Counted from the stretch's first letter, positions 1 through 5,782 are shown. The stretch is DNA of 5,782 bases from an uncultured Lysobacteraceae bacterium (GCA_946886995.1 CAMPJU010000095.1:1-5782), one strand, 5' to 3'. The notes: generated by a model from the letters alone, not told the origin. Translations and numbers: made by a program.

Positions 1-962
1 GTCGCGACGGCACCCTGGTCGTCGTTTCGCGCGACCTCTCGCGCGCGGTGCAGGCGACCGGCATCGCGCCCACGATGCAGCGTGCACTGGAGGACTGGTC
101 CAACCTGGCGCCGCGGCTCAATGCGCTGTACGACGCATTGAACGATGGCAGCGCCGATGGGGCGTTCGACCTGGACATCGCGAAACTCGCGGCCCCGCTC
201 CCGCGGGCGTACGAATTCGTCGACGGCAGCGCGTACCTGCCGCACGTCGCGCGCGTGCGCCGTGCCCGCGGCGCGGAGGTGCCCGAGAGCTTCTACACCG
301 ATCCGTTGATGTACCAGGCGACCAGTGCCGGGTTCCTCGGCCCCCGCGACCCGGTGCGGGTGGTGGACGAGGCCCATGGCATCGACCTGGAGGCCGAGAT
401 CGTGGTGGTCACCGACGACGTCCCGATGGCCGCCACGCCGGAACAGGCCGCCGGCCACATCCAGCTCCTGGGCCTGGTCAACGACGTGTCGCTGCGCAAC
501 CTGATCCCCGGTGAACTCGCCAAGGGCTTCGGCTTCCTGCAGTCCAAGCCGCGCTCGGCCCTGTCGCCGGTGTTCGTGACGCCGGACGAGCTGGGCGACG
601 CGTGGCGGGGCAACAAGGTGCACCTGCCGCTGGTCACCCACGTCAACGGCGAATGGTTCGGCGCCCCCGAGGCGGGCGTCGACATGCAGTTCGACTTCGC
701 GCAGCTGGTGGCGCATGCCGCCAGGACGCGCCCGCTGTCGGCAGGCACCATCGTGGGGTCGGGAACGATCGCCAACGAGGACACCGGCAAGGGCGCGTCG
801 TGCTTCGCCGAGCGACGCACGGTCGAGGCGCTGCGGGACGGCAAGCCGTCGACGCCCTTCATGTCGTTCGGCGACAGCGTGCGCATCGAGATGCTCGACG
901 CCGACGGCGACAGCATCTTCGGCGCGATCGACCAGCGGATCGAGCGGCAACCCGCGCCCTGA
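1..962 (+). CDS. Fumarylacetoacetate hydrolase (fumarylacetoacetase), 5'-truncated by window edge
   Basis: The likely role is the final step of tyrosine/homogentisate catabolism: hydrolysis of fumarylacetoacetate to fumarate and acetoacetate in the cytosol. The reading frame is open from the window edge (first whole codon at 3) to TGA at 960-962, giving 319 visible residues. The visible protein begins RDGTLVVVSRDLSRAV, which is family sequence, so the true start lies upstream and only about 10 residues are probably missing; the GTG at 48 is internal. The fold's metal-site signatures are present: an Asp in FYTDPLMYQ (codon 300-302), the E-x-E pair in DLEAEIVVV (first Glu at 390-392) and the Asp of LVNDVSLRN (483-485). 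Active-site candidates are the Lys in FLQSKPRS (546-548) and the GSGTIANED loop. The downstream maiA supports fumarylacetoacetase over a generic FAH-fold hydrolase. The substrate is inferred, not proven, because this fold also serves other diketo acids. Confidence 0.93.
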   Translation, partial: RDGTLVVVSRDLSRAVQATGIAPTMQRALEDWSNLAPRLNALYDALNDGSADGAFDLDIAKLAAPLPRAYEFVDGSAYLPHVARVRRARGAEVPESFYTDPLMYQATSAGFLGPRDPVRVVDEAHGIDLEAEIVVVTDDVPMAATPEQAAGHIQLLGLVNDVSLRNLIPGELAKGFGFLQSKPRSALSPVFVTPDELGDAWRGNKVHLPLVTHVNGEWFGAPEAGVDMQFDFAQLVAHAARTRPLSAGTIVGSGTIANEDTGKGASCFAERRTVEALRDGKPSTPFMSFGDSVRIEMLDADGDSIFGAIDQRIERQPAP

Positions 963-970
963 ACGGCCCG

Positions 971-990
971 CCGCCGCGACGGGCGGTCTT
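971..990 (+). terminator. Possible weak intrinsic terminator after fumarylacetoacetase
   Basis: Nine bases after the stop codon, CCGCC (971-975) can pair with GGCGG (982-986) across a 6-base loop, followed by TCTT. An alternative pairing GCCCG (966-970) with CGGGC (980-984) overlaps it. The stem is only 5 bp and the T-run is poor, so this may be ordinary GC-rich sequence. If real, it would partly separate the hydrolase transcript from maiA. Confidence 0.25.
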
Positions 991-1008
991 CCGCGCGCGC
1001 GCCGCGAG

Positions 1009-1014
1009 GATTAT
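1009..1014 (+). promoter_or_regulatory. Candidate -10 element for maiA (GATTAT)
   Basis: GATTAT matches 4 of 6 bases of TATAAT in an otherwise very GC-rich gap, 42 bases before the chosen maiA start. The following bases (CGTGGGCGTGC) resemble those after the GATAAT element before the cystathionine beta-synthase gene (CGGTGGCCATGC). No convincing -35 box is visible about 17 bases upstream. maiA may instead be cotranscribed with the hydrolase gene. Confidence 0.25.
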
Positions 1015-1043
1015 CGTGGGCGTGCGAAGGGACACTCGGCTGC

Positions 1044-1053
1044 GGGGGAAGGA
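1044..1053 (+). promoter_or_regulatory. Ribosome binding site supporting a TTG start for maiA
   Basis: The purine run GGGGGAAGGA ends 3 bases before TTG at 1057. Its GGGGGA part sits 7 bases away, a normal Shine-Dalgarno distance. No in-frame ATG or GTG lies near the point where family homology begins, so this run decides the start. Confidence 0.55.
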
Positions 1054-1056
1054 CGC

Positions 1057-1722
1057 TTGAACGATCGGCTACGGCTGTACTCCTACTGGCGCTCGAGCGC
1101 CGCCTACCGGGTGCGCATCGGCCTCAACCTCAAGGGCCTGCCGTTCGAGACCGTGCCGGTGCACTTGCTGCGCGACGGCGGCGAGCAGCACTCCCCCGAG
1201 TTCCGCGAGGCCAACCCGCAGGGCCTGGTGCCCGTCCTGCAGCACGGGAACCGCACGCTCCGGCAGTCGCTGGCGATCCTGGAATACCTGGACGAGACCT
1301 GGCCCGCGCCGATGCTGCTGCCGAGCTCGGCGCGCGGTCGCCAGCGCGTGCGCGCGCTGGCACAGGTGGTCGCCTCCGACATCCATCCGCTCAACAACCT
1401 GCGCGTGCTGCAGTATTTCGAGCAGACCTGGGGCGTGCCCCAGCCCGAGCGCGAGGAGTGGGTGCGCCACTGGCTGCGCGAGGGCCTGGCCGCTTGCGAG
1501 GCGATGCTGCACGACCACCCGGCCACCGGCGAGTTCTGCGAAGGCGAAGCGCCGACGATCGCGGACTGCTGCCTGATCCCCCAGCTCTACAACGCCCGGC
1601 GGTTCTCGCTGGACTTCGAGCCCTACCCGACACTGGTCCGCATCGAGGCCGCCTGCCTGGCGCTCCCCGAATTCGCGGACGCCCGGCCTGAAGCGCAACC
1701 GGACGCCCCCGCGTCCCTGTAG
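1057..1722 (+). CDS. maiA: Maleylacetoacetate isomerase (zeta-class glutathione transferase)
   Basis: The enzyme isomerises 4-maleylacetoacetate to 4-fumarylacetoacetate using glutathione, feeding the hydrolase encoded just upstream. From the TTG start it has 221 residues, normal for the family (about 210-220). The N-terminal thioredoxin-like domain (about 5-85) carries LYSYWRSSAAYRVRI (7-21), the cis-proline stretch NPQGLVPVL (53-61) and the glutathione-contacting QSLAILEYL (70-78). The helical domain holds SDIHPLNNLRVLQYF (107-121) and the folding motif TIADCCLIPQLYNARRF (167-183), both characteristic of maleylacetoacetate isomerases. In eukaryotic enzymes the first motif reads SSC; here the Cys position is Ala15, while both serines (13, 14) remain. 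The open frame extends upstream with no homology, so the longer version is not real. The gene lies 94 bp after the hydrolase gene and is convergent with pilU, 9 bp away. Confidence 0.95.
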   Translation: MNDRLRLYSYWRSSAAYRVRIGLNLKGLPFETVPVHLLRDGGEQHSPEFREANPQGLVPVLQHGNRTLRQSLAILEYLDETWPAPMLLPSSARGRQRVRALAQVVASDIHPLNNLRVLQYFEQTWGVPQPEREEWVRHWLREGLAACEAMLHDHPATGEFCEGEAPTIADCCLIPQLYNARRFSLDFEPYPTLVRIEAACLALPEFADARPEAQPDAPASL

Positions 1723-1731
1723 GCGCGACTC

Positions 1732-2847
1732 CTAGACCGTCTCGTCCTGGCCGAACACGTCGGCGTAGGGATCGTGCTCGCCGCTGCTGCCTTCCGAGAG
1801 GCGGAACTTCAGCGCCAGGCCGTCGCGTGAATCCGCCGCGTTCAACGCGGCCTCCATCTCGATCTTGCCTTCCTTGTGCAGGCGGAACAGGCACTGGTCG
1901 AAGGTTTCCATGCCCTCCTCCAGCGAGTCCTCCATCGCCTTCTTGATCTCGTGCACCTGGCCCCGGCGCATCAGGTCGCGGACGTGCGGCGTGTTGATCA
2001 GCACCTCGGTCGCCGGGAGCCTGCGCCCGTCCATGCCGACGACCAGGCGTTGCGAGACCACCGCGCGGAGGTTCAGCGAGAGGTTCATCAGCACGTTCTT
2101 GTGTGCCGTCTCGGGGAAGAAGTTGAGGATGCGTTCGAGCGTCTGGTCGGCGTTGTTGGAGTGCAGCGTCGCCAGGCACAGGTGGCCGGTCTCGGCGAAG
2201 GAGATCGCGGCCTCCATGGTGGTGGCGTCCAGGATCTCGCCGATCAGGATGACGTCCGGCGCCTCGCGCATCGCGTTCTTCAGCGCGTTGTGGAACGCAT
2301 GGGTGTCCATGCCCACTTCGCGCTGGTTCACCAGCGACTTCTTGTGCGTGTGCAGGAACTCGATCGGGTCCTCGATGGTGAGGATGTGGCCGGTCGCGTT
2401 GCTGTTGCGGTGGTCGATCATCGAGGCCAGCGTTGTCGACTTGCCAGACCCGGTGCTGCCCACGATCAGGACCAGCCCGCGCGGCGCCATGATGATGTTC
2501 TTGAGGGCCTGCGGGAGCTGCAGTTCCTCGATCGACGGGATCACGCCCTTGATGGCGCGGATCACCATCGCCACCTCGCCACGCTGCTTGAAGACGTTCA
2601 CGCGGAAGCGGCCGGCGTCGGGCAGGGCGATCGCGGTGTTCAGCTCCAGGTCGCGTTCGAACACCGGGACCTGTCCCTCGTCCATCAGCGAATACGCGAT
2701 CTTCTTGACCATCCCTTCCGGCAGGCCCGTGCTGCCCAGGGGGTGGAGCTTGCCCTCGACCTTCACGTGGACCGGCGCCCCGGTGGTCAGGAACATGTCC
2801 GACGCGTTCTTGTCCACCATCAGCTTCAGGAAGTAGCCAATGTCCAT
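1732..2847 (-). CDS. pilU: Type IV pilus retraction ATPase PilU (PilT/GspE family)
   Basis: PilU is a cytoplasmic hexameric ATPase at the inner-membrane base of type IV pili. In studied bacteria it assists PilT in forceful pilus retraction and twitching motility. The protein has 371 residues, close to known PilU (about 375-380). Visible in order: the N-terminal PAS-like domain starting MDIGYFLKLMVDKNASDMFL; Walker A GSTGSGKS (130-137); Asp box TIEDPIEFLH (157-166); Walker B DVILIGE (198-204); His box GHLCLATLHSNNADQTLERI (221-240); and an acidic C-terminal tail (about 351-371). The phrase LALKFRLSEG near the end and SFAETGHLC rather than PilT's RAGETGHL favour PilU over PilT. Start: ATG at 2845-2847 matches the family N-terminus and follows a G-rich ribosome site (minus strand, 2853-2858). 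The frame stays open upstream only as a shadow of the divergent lipoprotein gene. No pilT lies on the 5' side, although pilT-pilU pairs are common. After Walker B the sequence reads GEILD, where PilT proteins have GEMRD. Confidence 0.95.
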   Translation of the reverse strand: MDIGYFLKLMVDKNASDMFLTTGAPVHVKVEGKLHPLGSTGLPEGMVKKIAYSLMDEGQVPVFERDLELNTAIALPDAGRFRVNVFKQRGEVAMVIRAIKGVIPSIEELQLPQALKNIIMAPRGLVLIVGSTGSGKSTTLASMIDHRNSNATGHILTIEDPIEFLHTHKKSLVNQREVGMDTHAFHNALKNAMREAPDVILIGEILDATTMEAAISFAETGHLCLATLHSNNADQTLERILNFFPETAHKNVLMNLSLNLRAVVSQRLVVGMDGRRLPATEVLINTPHVRDLMRRGQVHEIKKAMEDSLEEGMETFDQCLFRLHKEGKIEMEAALNAADSRDGLALKFRLSEGSSGEHDPYADVFGQDETV

Positions 2848-2870
2848 TCGTTCCCCCCGCGATCGGCTGG

Positions 2871-2876
2871 CACAAT
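2871..2876 (+). promoter_or_regulatory. Candidate -10 element for the lipoprotein gene (CACAAT)
   Basis: CACAAT matches 4 of 6 bases of TATAAT and is the least GC-rich point of the divergent gap (2848-2908). It is followed by GGCCGCCAT, resembling the sequence after the GATAAT before the cystathionine beta-synthase gene. No good -35 box is seen. The same bases overlap a TGGCAC and an 11-bp palindrome, so other readings are possible. Confidence 0.22.
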
Positions 2877-2908
2877 GGCCGCCATCCGTCGACACGGCAG
2901 CCGCCACC

Positions 2909-3907
2909 ATGGACGCAAGCTTCGCACGATTCCGGAAACCGGCACGACTCCCCAGGGCCTGGAAGTGGGCGCGCGGGACCGCCATCACGGTCCTGGCCGC
3001 GCTCGCGCTCGCCGGGTGCGCAACGTTGCCGCCGCCCACGGCGGAAGTGGATGCCGCGCAGGCGGCCGTGTCCGCCGCGACCGCGGCCGACGCGGACCAG
3101 TACGCCTCGCGCGACATCGGCCTGGCCCGCGACGCGCTGGGGCGCGCGCAGTCCGCTCTGGTCGCCGGCGACGACGACGAAGCCCGCAAGCTGGCAGTGG
3201 CCGCGGCCGCGATGGCCGACCTGGCGCGCGCGCGAAGCCGCGCCGCAATCGCGGAGAGCGCGCTGGCCGAGCGCATCGATGCCATCGCCGAGTTGAGCGC
3301 GCGGCTGGGCACCGTGGCCGGTGCCGACGTGCCGATGGTTCCGCCGCCGCCAGCGGGCGGCGTGGAAGCCAGCGCCGGCGGGCTTGCGCAGCGCCTCGCC
3401 TTGCTCGATGCGGACGTCGCACTGCAGGGCCATGCCGACTACGAACGCCTGCGTGCCCGCCAGGCGCTGGACCAGCTGCTGGCCGCGGACCGCGGCGACC
3501 GCGACGATGCTCGCCTGGTGGCCAACCTGCGCGTCCAGGCCGCCGAACTGGCGGCGCGGGCGGGTGCGATGCAGGCGCATGCGACGGCGCTGGAACTGGA
3601 GTACGGACAGCTGATGGTCGAGGCCAGCCGGCGCGAGGCCGAGCGGGCGCGACAGGAAGCTGCACGGTTGCGGGTCGAGGCGCAGGTGCGCGCCGAGGAG
3701 GCGGCCCGCCTGCGGGAGGCCGCCGCGGCCGAGACCGCCGCGCGGGAGGCGGCCGAGGCCGTGATCCAGGATGTCGCCGGGGAGCAGGCGGACCGGCTGC
3801 GCGCCGCCCGCGAGCGGCAGGCCGAACTGGCCCGCCAGGAGGCCGAACTGCTGCGCCAGGCGGAGGCCGCCGAGGCTGCCGCGGACGACGCCGAAGACGA
3901 CCTCTAG
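2909..3907 (+). CDS. DUF4398-type lipoprotein with long C-terminal coiled coil
   Basis: The function is unknown. From ATG 2909 it has 332 residues. A basic N-terminus (about 1-22) leads into a hydrophobic stretch and the lipobox LALAGC, with the lipidated Cys at residue 37 (codon 3017-3019), so export and anchoring to the envelope are expected. Ala follows the Cys, which in the E. coli +2 rule predicts outer-membrane sorting. Residues about 43-120 are Ala-rich amphipathic helices resembling DUF4398. A Pro-rich linker (PMVPPPPAGG, about 142-151) follows. A second helical segment (about 160-235) looks like a degenerate copy of the first. Residues about 238-325 form a highly charged Arg/Glu/Ala coiled coil, ending in an acidic tail. 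Some relatives, as I recall, carry an OmpA-like peptidoglycan-binding domain after such a coil; none follows here in any frame, so this is not a visible frameshift. An in-frame ATG at 2840 would overlap pilU and add 23 residues ahead of the signal peptide; it is less likely. The gene diverges from pilU. Confidence 0.85.
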   Translation: MDASFARFRKPARLPRAWKWARGTAITVLAALALAGCATLPPPTAEVDAAQAAVSAATAADADQYASRDIGLARDALGRAQSALVAGDDDEARKLAVAAAAMADLARARSRAAIAESALAERIDAIAELSARLGTVAGADVPMVPPPPAGGVEASAGGLAQRLALLDADVALQGHADYERLRARQALDQLLAADRGDRDDARLVANLRVQAAELAARAGAMQAHATALELEYGQLMVEASRREAERARQEAARLRVEAQVRAEEAARLREAAAAETAAREAAEAVIQDVAGEQADRLRAARERQAELARQEAELLRQAEAAEAAADDAEDDL

Positions 3908-3913
3908 GACCGC

Positions 3914-3939
3914 CCGGACCGCCCTGAATGGCGGCCCGG
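3914..3939 (+). terminator. Hairpin after the lipoprotein gene, possible terminator without T-run
   Basis: Seven bases after the stop codon, CCGG-A-CCGCC (3914-3923) can pair with GGCGG-C-CCGG (3930-3939), forming a 5 + 4 bp stem with one A/C mismatch and a CTGAAT loop. The bases that follow (CGAAGGCC) are not T-rich, so factor-independent termination would be weak. It may instead protect the 3' end of the transcript. Confidence 0.3.
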
Positions 3940-3958
3940 CGAAGGCCTCCGGAACGCC

Positions 3959-3987
3959 TTGCCGGACGCCCGGGGGAGGAGTAGGGT
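3959..3987 (+). promoter_or_regulatory. Candidate sigma-70-type promoter in the 3908-4208 gap
   Basis: TTGCCG (3959-3964; 4 of 6 matches to TTGACA) is followed after exactly 17 bases by TAGGGT (3982-3987; 3 of 6 matches to TATAAT). Spacing is ideal but the -10 is poor. It could drive a transcript starting near 3994 that covers the stem-loops up to the terminator at 4144-4173, and by readthrough the YdcH-family gene. Confidence 0.25.
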
Positions 3988-3993
3988 CAATCA

Positions 3994-4173
3994 TCCGGGC
4001 GGTCCTGTTCGCCGCCTGGCGAGCCAGGCCGATGTCGCACGCGCCAGCACTCCAGGAGGACGCCGCCGGAAGCGCTTTCCGGCCGGGTCCACCGAGTGCG
4101 CGGACGCAGGCAAGCCCGGCAACACCCCCCGAAACGCACCAGGCGCCCCGTGCCCACAAGGCCGGGGCGTTTC
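3994..4173 (+). ncRNA. Candidate structured small RNA or leader RNA upstream of the YdcH-family gene
   Basis: This part of the 301-bp gap has no credible coding frame but several perfect stems in series. GCCTGG/CCAGGC closes a 4-base loop (4014-4029). CCGGAA/TTCCGG closes a 5-base loop (4066-4082). GCCGGG/CCCGGC (4082-4087 with 4115-4120) encloses a shorter GTCC/GGAC stem. A terminator-type hairpin with a T-run ends the series. A weak promoter candidate sits just upstream. I recognise no known RNA family. GC-rich DNA makes chance stems common, so this is a hypothesis: either a stand-alone small RNA of about 180 bases or the leader of the downstream gene. Confidence 0.22.
4144..4173 (+). terminator. 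Intrinsic terminator hairpin with T-run
   Basis: CGCCCCG (4144-4150) pairs perfectly with CGGGGCG (4163-4169). After a single bulged T, GCC (4152-4154) pairs with GGC (4160-4162) around a CACAA loop. TTTC follows immediately. The roughly 10-bp GC stem plus T-run is the best intrinsic terminator in the window, although the T-run is short. It lies 36 bases before the YdcH-family start, so it ends whatever is transcribed through the gap or acts as an attenuator in the leader of that gene. Confidence 0.55.
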
Positions 4174-4197
4174 TGCATGCGCGCCACGTACCCACGC

Positions 4198-4203
4198 AGG
4201 AGG
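4198..4203 (+). promoter_or_regulatory. Strong Shine-Dalgarno sequence of the YdcH-family gene
   Basis: A perfect AGGAGG lies 5 bases before ATG 4209. It is the best ribosome site in the window, fixes the start of the small gene and suggests efficient translation. Confidence 0.8.
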
Positions 4204-4208
4204 TCTCC

Positions 4209-4427
4209 ATGTTCGAAGGGCAACCGCAGGTGGAACTCGAAGCGCTGATGAAGGCCAACACCGAGTTCCGGCAGCTGTACCACCGCCACAAGGAGCTCGA
4301 CAAGCAGGTGCTGGATGCCGAACTCGGCGTGCTCGCGGTCGACGACACCACGCTGTCCCAGATGAAGCGCGAGAAGCTGGCCGCGAAGGACCGGCTCACG
4401 CGCATGTACGACCGGCTCCACCACTAG
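4209..4427 (+). CDS. YdcH/DUF465 family small helical protein
   Basis: This 72-residue protein has no assigned biochemical function. The pattern F..LYHRHKELDKQV (about 20-34) followed by SQMKREKLAAKDRLTRMY (50-67) matches the DUF465/YdcH layout: an antiparallel pair of charged helices with a conserved LD in the first and a KREKL..KD core in the second. Length agrees with the family (about 70-80 residues). There is no signal peptide or membrane segment, so it should be cytosolic. The start is set by a perfect AGGAGG 5 bases upstream; the frame is open further upstream, but that part has no family resemblance and crosses a terminator. The gene appears monocistronic: the terminator at 4144-4173 lies before it and a terminator-like hairpin at 4441-4465 after it. 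The strong ribosome site suggests an abundant protein. Confidence 0.88.
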   Translation: MFEGQPQVELEALMKANTEFRQLYHRHKELDKQVLDAELGVLAVDDTTLSQMKREKLAAKDRLTRMYDRLHH

Positions 4428-4440
4428 GCAATCCACTGCC

Positions 4441-4465
4441 GCGTCCGGTGCCGCGCGCCGGACGC
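4441..4465 (+). terminator. Terminator-like hairpin after the YdcH-family gene
   Basis: GCGTCCGG (4441-4448) pairs perfectly over 8 bp with CCGGACGC (4458-4465) around a 9-base loop, 13 bases after the stop codon. No T-run follows (CTCGAATCG), so it would be an incomplete intrinsic terminator of the kind often seen in GC-rich genomes. Confidence 0.42.
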
Positions 4466-4495
4466 CTCGAATCGCGCGGGCGGCGCCGGCCTTCC

Positions 4496-4543
4496 TCGTC
4501 GGCGGGCGCCGCTCGCGCGCACTGCGCGCCCACGCGCCGACGA
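4496..4543. repeat. Nested inverted repeat upstream of the cystathionine beta-synthase gene
   Basis: TCGTCGGCG (4496-4504) is the exact reverse complement of CGCCGACGA (4535-4543), a 9-bp perfect match. The 30 bases between hold a second perfect pair, GCGCGC-ACT-GCGCGC (4515-4529). The outer arm ends 5 bases before the GATAAT element. It could be a protein-binding site, a second termination structure for the YdcH-family transcript, or GC-rich coincidence. Confidence 0.45.
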
Positions 4544-4548
4544 ACGGC

Positions 4549-4554
4549 GATAAT
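4549..4554 (+). promoter_or_regulatory. Candidate -10 element for cystathionine beta-synthase (GATAAT)
   Basis: GATAAT matches 5 of 6 bases of TATAAT and is the only AT-rich spot in the gap, 41 bases before the chosen start. No recognisable -35 box lies 16-18 bases upstream, where the arm of the inverted repeat is found. A promoter depending on an activator, or on the -10 alone, is possible. Confidence 0.4.
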
Positions 4555-4595
4555 CGGTGGCCATGCCGCCTGTCGCGGCGCAGGAGCGCTTGCCC

Positions 4596-5782
<1,187 letters not shown>

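Noticed and set aside
715..1056. Upstream extension of maiA in the same frame
   Set aside because: It overlaps the hydrolase gene in another frame and has no family resemblance. The TTG at 1057 has a good ribosome site and gives the expected length.
2848..3312. N-terminal extension of pilU upstream of ATG 2847
   Set aside because: The extra residues are Ala/Ser/Arg-rich antisense of the lipoprotein gene. PilU homology begins at MDIGYFLKL, with a G-rich ribosome site just upstream.
1876..3927. A 683-codon plus-strand open frame opposite pilU
   Set aside because: It is antisense to pilU and out of frame with the lipoprotein gene, low in complexity (long Arg/Gly/Ala runs) and without recognisable domains.
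3868..4200. A frameshifted OmpA-like domain after the lipoprotein coil
   Set aside because: I read all three plus-strand frames after 3868 and saw no OmpA-like sequence, so the gene simply ends at 3907.
3771..4208. Upstream extension of the YdcH-family gene
   Set aside because: It would run through the lipoprotein 3' end, a hairpin and a terminator. The perfect AGGAGG before 4209 and the family length identify the real start.
1391..4405. A 1004-codon open frame on the minus strand spanning maiA, pilU, the lipoprotein and the YdcH-family gene
   Set aside because: It lies antisense to, or out of frame with, four well supported genes. Its protein is Arg/Gly/Pro-rich with no recognisable domain, as expected for stop-poor GC-rich DNA.

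Overview
The window is about 5.8 kb of GC-rich DNA with tightly packed genes. It most likely comes from the chromosome of a gammaproteobacterium of the Xanthomonadaceae/Lysobacteraceae (Lysobacter, Luteimonas, Stenotrophomonas or Xanthomonas type). That placement is an inference from how closely the protein wording matches what I remember of that family (fumarylacetoacetase, PilU, cystathionine beta-synthase), from the GC bias at third codon positions, and from GATAAT-like -10 elements. No search was run. I see no mobile element, CRISPR array, tRNA or rRNA.

Layout. (1) 1-962, plus strand: fumarylacetoacetate hydrolase, lacking its extreme N-terminus. (2) 1057-1722, plus strand: maleylacetoacetate isomerase (maiA), starting at TTG. 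Together these make the last two steps of tyrosine/homogentisate breakdown, to fumarate and acetoacetate. (3) 1732-2847, minus strand: the type IV pilus retraction ATPase PilU, tail-to-tail with maiA with only 9 bp between stop codons. (4) 2909-3907, plus strand: a coiled-coil lipoprotein of the DUF4398 type, divergent from pilU across about 60 bp. (5) 3908-4208: a 301-bp gap with a weak promoter candidate, several perfect stem-loops and a good intrinsic terminator; this is the best place for an unannotated small RNA or a structured leader. (6) 4209-4427, plus strand: a 72-residue YdcH/DUF465 protein with a textbook Shine-Dalgarno sequence. (7) 4428-4595: a terminator-like hairpin, a long nested inverted repeat and a GATAAT element. 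(8) 4596 to the window end, plus strand: cystathionine beta-synthase, cut within its C-terminal CBS regulatory region.

The genes serve unrelated core functions: aromatic amino acid catabolism, pilus retraction, an envelope lipoprotein, a small helical protein and transsulfuration. Most of the window is ordinary chromosome. The less explained parts are the structured gap at 3908-4208, the lipoprotein with its apparent internal helical duplication and long charged C-terminal coil, and the inverted repeat just upstream of the cystathionine beta-synthase gene. No clear new multi-gene system is visible.
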